Positions 8,065 through 17,440 of a stretch of 64,000 nt of DNA are shown here, one piece after another. Source of the stretch: Pelotomaculum schinkii (GTDB taxonomy: Bacteria > Bacillota > Desulfotomaculia > Desulfotomaculales > Pelotomaculaceae); contig NZ_QFGA01000004.1 of assembly GCF_004369205.1 (NCBI RefSeq), positions 124,001-188,000 of the forward strand, read 5' to 3'. The translations under genes and the position numbers were made by a program. Position 1 is the stretch's first letter, and each line of letters starts with the position of its first letter. Below the pieces are notes generated by a model. It was not told the DNA's origin and made no database searches. It saw only the letters and a list, made by a program, of their open reading frames with translations.

Positions 8065-8562
8065 ATGGCTTTGACCGAAGAACAGAAAATGGAGGTGGCC
8101 CTTTTCCGTTTCGGCTTGATCGCTCCCTTGCTAAACAATCAAGTTGATAATCCGAAAGTCTACCTGGAGAAGGTTTCCGCCCTAGTCTATGACGTCCCCT
8201 ACTACGGAAGAAAAGAGTTCTGTGACAAAACCTTTCGCCGTTGGCTTTTGGACTACCGCAAAGACAATCTGGAAGGGCTTAAGCCTCAAAACCGTAAAGA
8301 CAAGGGACAGTCAAGAGTAATCAGCGAGGACCTTGCTGAGAAAATTATAGCTTTTAGGCATGAAAACCCAGGCTTGAGCGTTATGCTTCTTTACGACCAA
8401 ATGGCCAAAGAAGGGCTAATCTTGCGCTCCGAGGTTTCTTACCATTCGGTCTACCGCTTTCTCAAGAAGAAAAATCTGGCCAAACCCCTGGCGGATAAAG
8501 TCGTGGTTAAGGACCGCAAGCGCTTTGCCTACGATGAGGTAAACCGGATGTGGCAGGGCGAT
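8065..8562 (+). pseudogene. DDE transposase of transposon X, N-terminal half
   Basis: The start at 8065 follows GGAGGTG. The fragment has the N-terminal helix-turn-helix region and ends '...FAYDEVNRMWQGD'. In rve-type transposases this 'WQxD' Asp is the first catalytic residue. The coding sequence stops matching directly after that Asp codon (8560-8562), where the RIT1 end begins. The rest of the gene resumes at 16643 with 'MMTGPYVIVNGKKKPTYLFAF'. The open frame runs on to 8607 in RIT DNA, adding 14 foreign residues. Confidence 0.88.
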
Positions 8563-8749
8563 TATCCCGAGTTTTTTGTTATCCCGACTTTCAGATGTGA
8601 GAGGTGAATGATCGACGGGAAGTTGGCTTTTTTTGTAACCTGTTGCATCAAAAAGTCGGGATAAAAATTGAGGTTGATGGTTCCATAAATCAACTCCAAT
8701 AATGAAAGTTACAGACCGTGGTCTGAATTTCAATATTGGAGGGTTTTAA

Positions 8750-9984
8750 TTGCAAATTCCATTGGAAAGACACATCGAGCGCGTGCTAGAAGAATTAGAA
8801 AAACTAGGCATGGCGGACATTACCATTAAATCTTATGCGGGTAGTGCGTATGGCCCCATGAGAAACTACTGTGCTAGAAACGGAACCACAGATTACGAAC
8901 CCGCTACGCTGAATGCTTTTCTGTGTTCCCAGAAAGAGCGTCTTGAAAAATCCGAAATATCGGAGAGGCATTTCAGGAAATTGCGCAGGGCCGTACTAAT
9001 GGTTCACGATCTTTATCAGTCTGGAACACTTCATTATTGCCGATATGATGCGGGCCCCAAATACGAAATAAGCGAATATTTCGGTCTTTGTCTGCAACAG
9101 TTTCTTGAGGCGCAGCACCTAACTGAAAGGACCATCTCCAACCTCAGATCTAAAATTCTACAATTTCTTTACTATATGGAGCGTGCCGGGCACCGTGATT
9201 TCAGCGCCATATCTCCGAAGGATGTTAAGGATTATCTCTTGGTGGCCGCTGAAAAAAACAAGGGTGGAATGCCAAATGTTCTTCACGCCCTGCGACTTTT
9301 TTTCGACTATTTAAAATCGAATTCACTCATGTCAAAAGATTTCCGGCCTGTGCTGAACAAACCTGCACGTCGAAAGAAGAAATTTCTGCCATGCTTTACT
9401 CATGAGGAAGTTGAAGCTATTCTCAGGCAGATAGATACCAATACAAAACAAGGAAAAAGGGATTACGCGATCCTTTTGCTGGCATCCCATACGGGACTGC
9501 GCTCCATCGACATCGTGAATTTACGGCTTTCTGATCTCGATTGGCTAAACGACAGCATTCGTATGTTCAAAAGAAAACGGGCCGGCCATTGACACTTCCT
9601 TTGGAAACAAGCGTAGGCAACGCAATTGCCAAGTACATATTGGAAGCAAGGTCCGAATCTACTTCGGAATATGTTTTTTTAAGAACATCTGCGCCCTACA
9701 GGAAGTTGTCTGATTGCGGTTCTATGGACAACATCCTGGAGAAATACGTAAAAAGCGCTGGTATTTTACGACAACCAGGCGATGGGAAGAGTTTTCATGC
9801 CTTGCCCCGCTCCATGGGAACTTGGATGTTGGAATCCGGTGTTCCTTTGACAACAATTTCACAGGTGCTGGGCCACAAAGAACAGGATTCAGCAAAACAA
9901 TACCTTTCCATGGATTATGAGAAACTTGTGTCATGTGCGCTGGATTTCCAGGAGATCCCCTTAGGAAAGGGGATCTTCGAGTGA
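8750..9984 (+). pseudogene. RIT1 tyrosine recombinase RitA (frameshifted)
   Basis: A tyrosine recombinase of the RIT type. The start TTG at 8750 is preceded by GGAGGG. Arg is in 'SHTGLRSIDIVNLRL'. The frame breaks near 9564: 'SIRMFKRKRAGH' ends at 9592, while the family-like 'KKTGRPLTLPLE' continues in another frame to 9984. Loss of one base in 'cgtatgttc' (expected 'cgtatggttc') would explain it. The second half has 'FHALPRSMGT' (His-x-x-Arg), 'LGHKEQDSAKQYL' with the third His and the Tyr nucleophile. The reading ends overlapping ritB (GTGA). Confidence 0.85.
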
Positions 9985-10740
9985 TAGATTCTTTTAAAAG
10001 TTGCTTTGCGTCGCAAATGGAGGATTTCATCCAGTACAAAAAGGCCCTGGGTTATTCTAGGAGCAGTTATGAGAAATTTCTTGCTCTCTTCGATCGTTTC
10101 TGCCTGAGTGCTTTTCCTGAAGAAAGATCGTTAACGCAAGAACTCGTGATGCAATGGGCGCGTCTCCGTCCAAACGAAACCGCGAACGGATTGAAAAGAC
10201 GAATGGTCGCCATTCGCGAATTTGGGAAATACCTCAATGCCATCTGGATTGAGGGGTATGTGCTTCCCCCGGAAATGCTCGGCCCATTTAAACCATTTTT
10301 TCCATACCTCTTCAGCGATGAGGAGTTAACTGCTTTTTTCACGGCGGCGGACAACATGACTCCGCATAAGCTCTCGCCGTACAGGCAGTTTGTCGTGCCT
10401 GTGCTTTTCCGCCTTCTCTACTGCTGTGGACTGCGACCGCACGAGGTACGGCTGATCCGCTGTGCCGACATTAATCTGGAAACAGGTAGCGTCTATATCA
10501 GCGACACCAAGGTTCACCATGATCGAATAGTCGTAATGTCCTCTGATATGCTGTCTTTGTGTCGTCAATATGATACAAAGATGCGTGCTATTATGAAAAA
10601 CCGGGAGTATTTCTTTTCGAGCCCACAAGGAACCGTTTACTCCGTAGCATGGGTGCAGGAGCAGTTCCGGAAGTGCTGGAAAAAAGCCGGCATTCAAAAT
10701 TTCCGGGGAGCAACCACGCCACGCGTCTATGACTTTCGTT
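9981..10740 (+). pseudogene. RIT1 tyrosine recombinase RitB, truncated by RIT2
   Basis: The GTG start at 9981 overlaps the ritA stop. A SAM-like domain and the catalytic Arg ('CCGLRPHEVRLIR') are present. The sequence ends in 'TPRVYDFR', where the family continues 'H-x-x-A' as the His-x-x-Arg box region. RIT2's terminal repeat begins right there (10741). The His and the Tyr nucleophile are lost, so the protein is inactive. The open frame continues for about 75 residues in RIT2 DNA. The rest of ritB has not been found in the window. Confidence 0.85.
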
Positions 10741-10822
10741 ATCCGTACATAAATAAAATCCGAACCTTTCGCCAAAAGCCCGATAATCGAAGAAGGTTCA
10801 GAGCAAAAGGTTCGGATAATAT

Positions 10823-11868
10823 TTACCGCTTCATCGCTCGCACACCGCAGAACATGGACAAGCTGCCGTCTGCGTTGCGCCACTTTTTAGGTGTGGATTT
10901 GTCGTTATCGTCTTCGAGCGTTGCCAAGGCCTTTGCCTCCTGCTCGGTGGTTATGTCCAAATAAACCATCGTTGTTTGAAGCTGGGCATGACCAAGGAGA
11001 AAGGATATTTGGACGATGTTCATGCCGTCATCCAGCCAGTGAGAGGCTTTGGCATGGCGAAGCTGATGAGCGTGAATGTCTGTGGGGACTTCGCCGCATA
11101 CTGACCGCGCCGCTTGTGCATGCTTGCGAAGCTGCTTGTTAACAGCTTTCTGGCTCATCTTCCCGGCTGGACCTGTGTTCCTTGAGTAGAACACGAAAGA
11201 TGACGGATTGGGTGTGGCCCCGTGAGAGTCTTTGATGTACGCCCTGAGGTGAGCCATGGCCTTTGGCAGCAAATACAGCGTTCGGATTTTGCCCCTCTTG
11301 CCGATGACTATGATGTTTGGCTTATCAACATCCAAGTGCAGTTGCTCAACTTTCATAGACAATATTTCGTCTATCCGTGCGGCGGTGCTATACATGACGA
11401 CCATCAAGGCAATATCCCTGCGGCCAGCCTTTGTAGTCGGATCAGGGGCTTCAAGCAAGGCACTCACCGCTTTTTTACTCATACCAGTCACTTTTTTGGC
11501 GTGTGCTTTCCTTCGCTCAATCTGTGACGCCCCCTGCGACAAGTGAAGGTATGAAATGTCTCTGCCGCCGAGATACTTGAGAAAAGCCCTAAGCGAGGCC
11601 AACCGGTTGTTGCAGGTTTCAGAGCTGCACGTACGACTCTCCATCAGCCAAACAAGCCATTCCTCAATGTTAACGGCGCAAAAGCAAGCACCGTTGAGAG
11701 TGCTTGGATTTATGCCTTTTTCCGTTTCAAGAAAGCCAACATATAGACTGAGCGCATCACTATACGCTTTCAATGTGTGAGCGCTCCTGGTCTTCTGGGA
11801 AGGAACATATCGTTCAGGAAAGCGTTAATGTGCCTCGCAATAACGATGGACTCGTTAGTAGCTCTCAT
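10823..11868 (-). pseudogene. RIT2 tyrosine recombinase RitC (N-terminal frameshift)
   Basis: The expected start is the ATG at 11868, which overlaps the end of ritB and follows GGAGGT. From there 'MRATNESIVIARHINAFLND' is read before the frame runs into a stop. The second frame continues the protein as 'YVPSQKTRSAHTLKAYSDAL' through to 10823. A one-base deletion near 11806-11812 explains the break. The remainder carries Arg ('STAARIDEILSM'), the HxxR box ('HAHQLRHAKASHWL'), 'LLGHAQLQTTMVYL' with the Tyr. The only start for the downstream part is a TTG at 11773 without a clear ribosome binding site. Confidence 0.75.
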
Positions 11869-12820
11869 AGTCCACCTCCGGGATGACATCGCCCTCGCCG
11901 GTTTGAGCTTCGATGATGTCGGCCAGCCCCGGAACAAGCGAATAGTAGTATTTCGTACTTTCCAAAACGCGATGACCCATGCTCTTGCTCAGGTAAAGCA
12001 GTTTCGCGTTAAAATCAAACCCTATGCCCATCCAACCGTTGATGTTCTCAACGGCATAATTATGTCGGAGTTCGTATGGGACAACGTTTCTGCAGTTATG
12101 CTGACGCCACATTTTGTGGAAATTTTGTTGTACCCAGGATGCTCTGTGGAAGCCTCCGTTTCTTTCTCTGGCAGGAAAGAAGTAGACCCGGTTCGGGTAC
12201 ATTTTATCAATAGCGCCATCGTACTGCCGCATCAATAAAAGCATAGAATCATGCAGCACAACATAATGCTGTGCATGACCCTTGGAGTAGCGGATGTTCA
12301 CAATACCGCTGTCAAGGTCAACGTCTTCACGCATCAGCGCCCGTGCCTCATTCGTCCGGATTCCACTTGAGTACAGCAGCCGGAAGAATACGGGGACTGT
12401 TATCCGCCGCGACAACTGTTCTTCTGTGGGCGGATCGGCGGATATTGAGTCACAAGCCGTAAAGAAGTTCTGTAGTTCCGCTTCAGTAAACGCGTGTGGG
12501 ATATAGTCTCTTGGCTCTTTTCGGGGGACTGTTGGCTCCGTAACGGCAGTCATCCCGCGTTTACGCAGATAACGTATGAAGCTGACAATAGGATATATTC
12601 TTGATCGGCATGAATTGTTTTCTTCCGTTTCGCGCTGGGCGCACCATGAATCCGCCATATTCTGTGACAACTCAGAAACATTGGGAAAATGCTTATCACA
12701 ATACTTGTCGAACAGACTCAGATTAACTTCGTAAGAGGCTTCATTCCAACGTCCGGAAGCCTTCCGATAAGAAACAAACGCCCGCATGAGCGGTGCAAGG
12801 GAGGATATAAACTCACTCAT
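11855..12820 (-). CDS. RIT2 tyrosine recombinase RitB
   Basis: A protein of about 321 residues starting 'MSEFISSLAPLMRAF' (12820; an ATG two codons upstream is also possible). The start overlaps the end of ritA. Catalytic Arg is in 'YSSGIRTNEARAL', the His-x-x-Arg box is 'PYELRHNYAVE', the third His is in 'SMGHRVLESTKYYY', which supplies the Tyr. All residues are present. RitB is needed together with RitA and RitC for RIT mobility; individual roles are not established. It overlaps ritC by 14 bases. Confidence 0.88.
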   Translation of the reverse strand: MSEFISSLAPLMRAFVSYRKASGRWNEASYEVNLSLFDKYCDKHFPNVSELSQNMADSWCAQRETEENNSCRSRIYPIVSFIRYLRKRGMTAVTEPTVPRKEPRDYIPHAFTEAELQNFFTACDSISADPPTEEQLSRRITVPVFFRLLYSSGIRTNEARALMREDVDLDSGIVNIRYSKGHAQHYVVLHDSMLLLMRQYDGAIDKMYPNRVYFFPARERNGGFHRASWVQQNFHKMWRQHNCRNVVPYELRHNYAVENINGWMGIGFDFNAKLLYLSKSMGHRVLESTKYYYSLVPGLADIIEAQTGEGDVIPEVDYESY

Positions 12821-14054
12821 GTGCAAATACCCCCTCCGGCATCGGGAACCGTTCTATACTGAGCGCACACTCTTTTAGATGCTTAAAGTCGGCGCTCAAA
12901 TATGTTTCCAGGGAATCGGGTGACGTATGACCAAGTGTTCTGCTGATAACCGGTTGAGGAACGCCGCTGCCTAGAAGTTCTGTTGCCACCCGATGGCGAA
13001 AGATGTGAAATCCCCTGCGGTCGCCAGTGCTTTGTCTGGTGTTTGCGGCTTTCATGATCTTGTTGGAAATGTTACCGATACTTCCGCTCATCAAACGCCC
13101 GTATGGCCGGTTTTCTGAAATAAATACGTATTCACACCCGGTTTCCGGGCGTTCGGACACAAGATAGTCATAAATGGCGTTGCCTACGGTAATGGAAAGC
13201 GGCAATTCGAGGGGAGCACCAGTCTTCTGCTGCCTGATACAGATTAGCTCTTTCTCCCAATCAATATCATCTATTGTCAATCCGGCAATGTCACAGCATC
13301 GCATCCCTGTATAAAGCGCTAGAGAACCAACCGCCCTGTCCCTGAACGATAGCCCCGAATCCCCATTTGCGAGAGCCTGTTTGATCTGCTCCGCTTCATC
13401 TGGCTTCAAATACTGGATGTTCTTACGGTACTCGCGCAATTCAGGCAGGTAAGCTAATATCCTTGTGAACTCCGGGCGATCAGGGTTCTCCCTTATGCAG
13501 GCTTTGAGAACTGCTGCGATGTCCTTTTTGTATGAGCAGCTTCGGCGCAGGGTGTTGTCATCGCCTATGAAAACGGATAACACAGACGCCTCTGTAATCG
13601 CGTCAAGAGTATTTATGCCTTTCTGCTGCAAAGCGTACAAAAAACTCGCACCATGGCTCGCTTCGCCTATGATTGTGGTTGCCTTCTTGTTCCGCTTGCT
13701 TTCGGATGCCCGGTAACAGTCAACTACGGCTTTGAACTTCGGCAACAATAAGTGATACAGGCCACGTTTTACAATCTGCTGTCGCTGTCGTCCGTCGGGG
13801 TACTGGCTGCGATTGTCAAAGCGTTCGATAATACCAAGACAATTCAGTTTGTCTCGCAGATAACCTCGGGAGCTTGATTTATTTGCGTACTCCAGATAAA
13901 TATCCGTATACGACACATAGCCCTTTGATTCCGCTCTGGAAAGAACGTGGTCAATCTCTCGGCGCACTTTTTTAATATATGTGGCGCTATAACCGGCCTC
14001 TTCCATGTAGCCAATCAGTTTGGGATAATTATCCCTCAATTTTTGTGTATTCAT
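12813..14054 (-). CDS. RIT2 tyrosine recombinase RitA
   Basis: A protein of 413 residues. The start 'MNTQKLRDNYPKL' at 14054 is chosen because GGAGGT lies seven bases upstream; the frame is open for 20 more codons. The N-terminal half is helical DNA-binding. The catalytic domain has Arg in 'ALYTGMRCCDIAGL', Lys region 'IRQQKTGAPLELPL', 'FHIFRHRVATELL' (His-x-x-Arg) and 'LGHTSPDSLETYL' (His and Tyr). The gene is intact. It is first in the ritABC run, 90 bases inside the right terminal repeat, which should hold the promoter. Confidence 0.88.
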   Translation of the reverse strand: MNTQKLRDNYPKLIGYMEEAGYSATYIKKVRREIDHVLSRAESKGYVSYTDIYLEYANKSSSRGYLRDKLNCLGIIERFDNRSQYPDGRQRQQIVKRGLYHLLLPKFKAVVDCYRASESKRNKKATTIIGEASHGASFLYALQQKGINTLDAITEASVLSVFIGDDNTLRRSCSYKKDIAAVLKACIRENPDRPEFTRILAYLPELREYRKNIQYLKPDEAEQIKQALANGDSGLSFRDRAVGSLALYTGMRCCDIAGLTIDDIDWEKELICIRQQKTGAPLELPLSITVGNAIYDYLVSERPETGCEYVFISENRPYGRLMSGSIGNISNKIMKAANTRQSTGDRRGFHIFRHRVATELLGSGVPQPVISRTLGHTSPDSLETYLSADFKHLKECALSIERFPMPEGVFAHE

Positions 14055-14454
14055 GCTGTACACCTCCTGCTCGGAGTATACAGCATGAAAATAAAATCCA
14101 CACCTTTCCATCAAGGAAGGGCTTATTATTGCGCTATTTTACAGAAGGTTCGGATTTTATTTATGTACGGATAATGAATAGCAAATTATCTGAAGCCCAA
14201 AAAAGAAACCCCATGTAAGCAGAGGCTACGTAGGGCTTCAGATAATTTGATTGAACGGAACCGCCGATGTCGGTAGGTGCTATGGGGAAAAAGGAACTGT
14301 ATAAGTTGCAGAATTTCTGGCGCTAAAAGGGTTCCGATGTTATGGGGCGAAATCTCAGTCAAAGAACAGGGTCATTATTGGGAAATTCGCCTGTCGATGG
14401 GCATAGTTTCCCCCTCCCCCATAGAAGGGGCTTTTTTGTATAAGGAATTTGTTT

Positions 14455-15576
14455 TTACGGAAGAGGAGATGCGCGTATCATCATTCCTATTCTGCAGCAG
14501 GGACATTTACGAAATGTATCATTGAACTTGTCAATGAGGATTTCGAATAATGAACGCGGCTTAGAGAATATGCTAAAAGGTGTATTCGTAAGTTGCCGGC
14601 ATAACTGTATCCGTTTGGTTTTCCCTCCGGAAGCCAAAAGTCCGTAGTGTCGTATCTTCCGGAATCCTCGAGGCAGTACATGGAGCATAAAGCGGCGGAT
14701 AAATTCTTCGGCTGTAATAGTCATCTGCTTGACCTTGTTATGGTCGGCATAGTCCCGCCAACTAAATGTGACTTTATCATCTTGAAGCGCCAGAATCCGA
14801 TTGTTGGAAATAGCCACGCGATGTGTGTAGCGGCTTAAATATTGAATCACCTTGCCGGTATTGCCGAAGGGCGGTTTGCAATAGGTTACCCAGTCCTTGT
14901 TATACAAATCCTGCAGAAAGAGGGCATATTCTCTCGAACTATTGAGTTTGTTCGTAGATTCATCGAAGCGTAATTGAGCCGCACGCATGAGAGCGAGAAA
15001 TTTCCCCCGGAATTTCTTGGACAATACCTTAACCGGAATGAAGAACTTCTTGCGCGAGTTTTTCCAATGACCGGCGCTGGTCAACCCGCCGCCCGGTACA
15101 ACACAATGGATGTGGGGATGATACAGAAGGTTCTGCCCCCATGTGTGGAGAATTGCGGTTACTCCGAGTTTGGCGCCGAGATATTTTGGATTTTGGCCTA
15201 ACTCTAACAAGGTTTCCGAGACAGCTTTGAAGAATAAAGTGTACATCGTTTCCTGGTTCTGCCGGAATACCATATACAATTCGTTCGGCACCGTAAACAC
15301 GACATGGAAATAGCCAATGTTAAGCAGGCAACGTTCCTGGCTTTCGATCCATTGTTCTTTGGCAAGCATTTGGCATTTGGGGCAATGTCTGTTTCGGCAG
15401 GAATTATAAGAGATACGTTGATGGCCACATTGGTCACATGTATCTATATGCCCGCCCAAAGCATGAGTCCGGCAGTTCAAGATAGCGCGATATGCCTTTA
15501 TTTGAACGGTATTAAGCGGATGCTGGCGCAAGTATTCATCGCCATGTTCCCGAAAGATGTCCTGCACTTCAATCAT
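14455..15576 (-). CDS. IS91-family HUH (Y2) transposase (copy B)
   Basis: The translation is identical to the copy A transposase over all 373 residues: N-terminal zinc ribbon, 'HPHIHCVVPGG' HUH motif, 'YLSRYTHRVAISN' tyrosine motif, C-terminal CxxC. Identity at this level implies recent duplication or gene conversion. The start overlaps the recombinase stop (15573-15576). Confidence 0.92.
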   Translation of the reverse strand: MIEVQDIFREHGDEYLRQHPLNTVQIKAYRAILNCRTHALGGHIDTCDQCGHQRISYNSCRNRHCPKCQMLAKEQWIESQERCLLNIGYFHVVFTVPNELYMVFRQNQETMYTLFFKAVSETLLELGQNPKYLGAKLGVTAILHTWGQNLLYHPHIHCVVPGGGLTSAGHWKNSRKKFFIPVKVLSKKFRGKFLALMRAAQLRFDESTNKLNSSREYALFLQDLYNKDWVTYCKPPFGNTGKVIQYLSRYTHRVAISNNRILALQDDKVTFSWRDYADHNKVKQMTITAEEFIRRFMLHVLPRGFRKIRHYGLLASGGKTKRIQLCRQLTNTPFSIFSKPRSLFEILIDKFNDTFRKCPCCRIGMMIRASPLP

Positions 15577-16445
15577 AATGGGCAGTCCACAAACTTCTGA
15601 GGCATGTTGTCCGCCGGACTGGTTATTCCGTTCGTGGTGTTTGCCAGATGAAGATAGATCGTGGTTGAGGAAATGCTGGCGTGTCCGAGCAAAGCCTTTA
15701 TTTGGAGTAGACTTAGCCCGTCCTCTAATAAGTGAGTGGCGAAACAGTGCCGAAGGGTATGCGGCGACACACTCTTTTGGATAGCTGTCTTGGCAAGCGC
15801 TTCTTTAATCGCTCGTGCTACTGCGCTTGTTGTGATATGCCCAACATTTTTGATTCCGGGAAAAATGTATCCATCTGAGCTTTTCGGGCGGTACTTGCGC
15901 CAATAGTCACGCAACGCGAATAAAGCGCTTTCGGGCAGAAGAGTATAGCGATCCTTTTGGCCTTTGCCGCCGCGCACCAAAACCCGCATGGATGCCGAAT
16001 CAATATCCGTCGTTTTGAGACTGGCAAGTTCGCTGACTCGTAAGCCGGAACCGTACGCCATTAAGAGCAGGGCTTTGTGTTTGGCATTCGTTGTCTGGGA
16101 AATTAGTTCTGCAACTTCATTCCGCGTTAAAATCTCCGGTAGCTTCTTAGGCCGCTTAAGGCGTGGAATTTGTAGATAGTTCATCGTCCGGTTCAGCGTA
16201 ACTGCGAAGAAGAAGCGAATGGAAGCACTGTAAACATTGACCGTGCCTGGCGATAATTTCTTTTCGACAATCAAGTGTCCCAGGAAACTTCGAACGTCCA
16301 TTTCATTGAGCTTCTCGATAGGTTTTTTGAAGTGATTAAGGAAGATCCCAACATGAGTCGTATAGGAATCGAGTGTGTTTCTGGATAGCCCCCTAAGCTG
16401 GATGTCAGCTTTCAGGCGTTGCAGCGCCTGACGGTTAGTCATCAT
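15573..16445 (-). CDS. Tyrosine recombinase of IS91-like element (copy B)
   Basis: Identical over 290 residues to the copy A recombinase, with all catalytic residues (Arg, 'HTLRH', 'GHASIS', Tyr) present. It is preceded by the same leader hairpin (about 16450-16510). It is read first, then the HUH transposase by ATGA overlap. Nothing distinguishes it functionally from copy A. Confidence 0.9.
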   Translation of the reverse strand: MMTNRQALQRLKADIQLRGLSRNTLDSYTTHVGIFLNHFKKPIEKLNEMDVRSFLGHLIVEKKLSPGTVNVYSASIRFFFAVTLNRTMNYLQIPRLKRPKKLPEILTRNEVAELISQTTNAKHKALLLMAYGSGLRVSELASLKTTDIDSASMRVLVRGGKGQKDRYTLLPESALFALRDYWRKYRPKSSDGYIFPGIKNVGHITTSAVARAIKEALAKTAIQKSVSPHTLRHCFATHLLEDGLSLLQIKALLGHASISSTTIYLHLANTTNGITSPADNMPQKFVDCPL

Positions 16446-16610
16446 TAAATAAACAACCCCTTTGTTTGATATTGCGGACAGGCCGCATTCTCATTTTAAA
16501 GGGGTTGTTTTGTGTTAGCCATGACTTTTGTATCTACTATGAGCAGATCGGATCATTTCGCTTTGATACTATCTTGGGTTTCTATCCACCGCGGAGCGGT
16601 TTCGTTCAAT

Positions 16611-16640
16611 CGCCCTTATTCCGATATCGGAATAAGGGCG
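16611..16640. repeat. 30-bp perfect palindrome at the copy B / DDE gene junction
   Basis: CGCCCTTATTCCGAT is followed directly by its exact reverse complement. The right arm runs into the Asp codon of the DDE gene. AGGGCGAT occurs at both ends of the whole insertion (8555-8562 and 16635-16642), consistent with an 8-bp duplication of the target, but the palindrome itself is unexplained. Confidence 0.7.
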
Positions 16641-16642
16641 AT

Positions 16643-17440
16643 ATGATGACAGGCCCTTATGTCATAGTCAATGGTAAGAAGAAGCCTACTTATCTTTTTG
16701 CCTTTATTGATGACTGTTCCCGTTTGGTTACTTTCGCCCAGTTTTCTTTTGAACAAAATTTCGACGCCATGAAAAAAGTCTATATCGAAGCGGTTATTCG
16801 CCGGGGTATACCCAAGATTGTTTACCTGGACAACGGTAAGGTTTACCGCTCTCAATTATTTCACTGGGCCTGTGCCCAAATGGGTACCACGGTTTCCCAT
16901 ACCGAGCCTTTCGATGCACCCAGCAAGGGGAAAATCGAACGGATTTTTCGTACGGTAAGAGAACGTTTCCTGCCACTTCTGTCTTATCCGGTGACATCCC
17001 TGGATGAATTGAACCGTGCTTTTGGAAAATGGCTGGAGGAAGACTACCATCGACGTGTTCACTCATCCCTGGGTATGTCTCCCCTCGACAAGTACTTGAG
17101 CTTGGTAAACCAGGTTAAGTTCGCCCGGGAGCCGGATTTGGTCCGGGAGTTATTCTTAAAAAGGGAGTCCCGCCGGGTTCACAATGATGCCACCGTCTCT
17201 ATCGGGGGCAGGCTCTTCGAAGTGCCGCCCGCTCTAATCGGCCAGAAGGTGGAGGTGCGGTTTGAACCAAACGACTTAAGCAAGATATTGATTTATGCTA
17301 ATGACAAGTTTGTAGGTAAGGGTTTACCGGTTCAATTGGCGGATAACGCCAGAATGAAGCGCAACCGCAGTGAAAATGATATTTCTCCCCAGGTATTATC
17401 TTTTCATGAAGCCCTTTTAAAAAAGGAGAGTGGTAAATGA
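16643..17440 (+). pseudogene. DDE transposase of transposon X, C-terminal half
   Basis: It continues the protein that stops at 8562: 'MMTGPYVIVNGKKKPTYLFAFIDDCSRL'. The second Asp is in 'PKIVYLDNGKVYRS' and the Glu in 'DAPSKGKIERIFRTVRER'. The C-terminus is basic and beta-rich, like the Mu-C domain. Joined at the Asp codon, the two halves make a normal rve-type transposase of about 430 residues. The first catalytic Asp codon is partly duplicated here (16640-16642). The frame is open upstream into copy B, but the 16466 start lies in foreign DNA. Confidence 0.88.

Larger units (their letters stand above)
8563..10740 (+). mobile_element. Recombinase-in-trio element RIT1 (5' part, itself interrupted)
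   Basis: It starts flush with the broken DDE gene. The terminal motif TATCCCGA is repeated as TTATCCCGACTT (8579-8590) and inverted as AAGTCGGGATAA (8652-8663). This repeat-plus-inverted layout is also seen at the RIT2 ends. It contains ritA and most of ritB in overlapping order on the plus strand. ritC and the right terminus are missing: after RIT2 the sequence passes directly into IS91-like copy B and then the DDE gene. Both visible genes are broken. Confidence 0.75.
10741..14172 (-). mobile_element. Recombinase-in-trio element RIT2
   Basis: A 28-bp perfect terminal inverted repeat (10741-10768 and 14145-14172, starting ATCCGTACAT) encloses three tyrosine recombinase genes on the minus strand in order ritA, ritB, ritC. 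Near the left end the inner part of the repeat (ATCCGAACCTT, 10758-10768) recurs inverted at 10807-10817. The three-gene overlapping plan with long inverted repeats is the definition of RIT elements. It is inserted in ritB of RIT1. On the right it abuts IS91-like copy B without any spacer. Confidence 0.9.
14173..16610 (-). mobile_element. IS91-like element with tyrosine recombinase, copy B (inverted)
   Basis: It has the same 2438-bp length as copy A, in the opposite orientation. Both encoded proteins are identical to those of copy A, and the leader and terminal hairpins match where compared. Its origin-type end touches the RIT2 terminus (14172/14173). Its other end touches a 30-bp palindrome (16611-16640) in front of the resumed DDE gene. 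The right part of RIT1 that should lie here is gone, so insertion was accompanied or followed by deletion. Confidence 0.85.
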
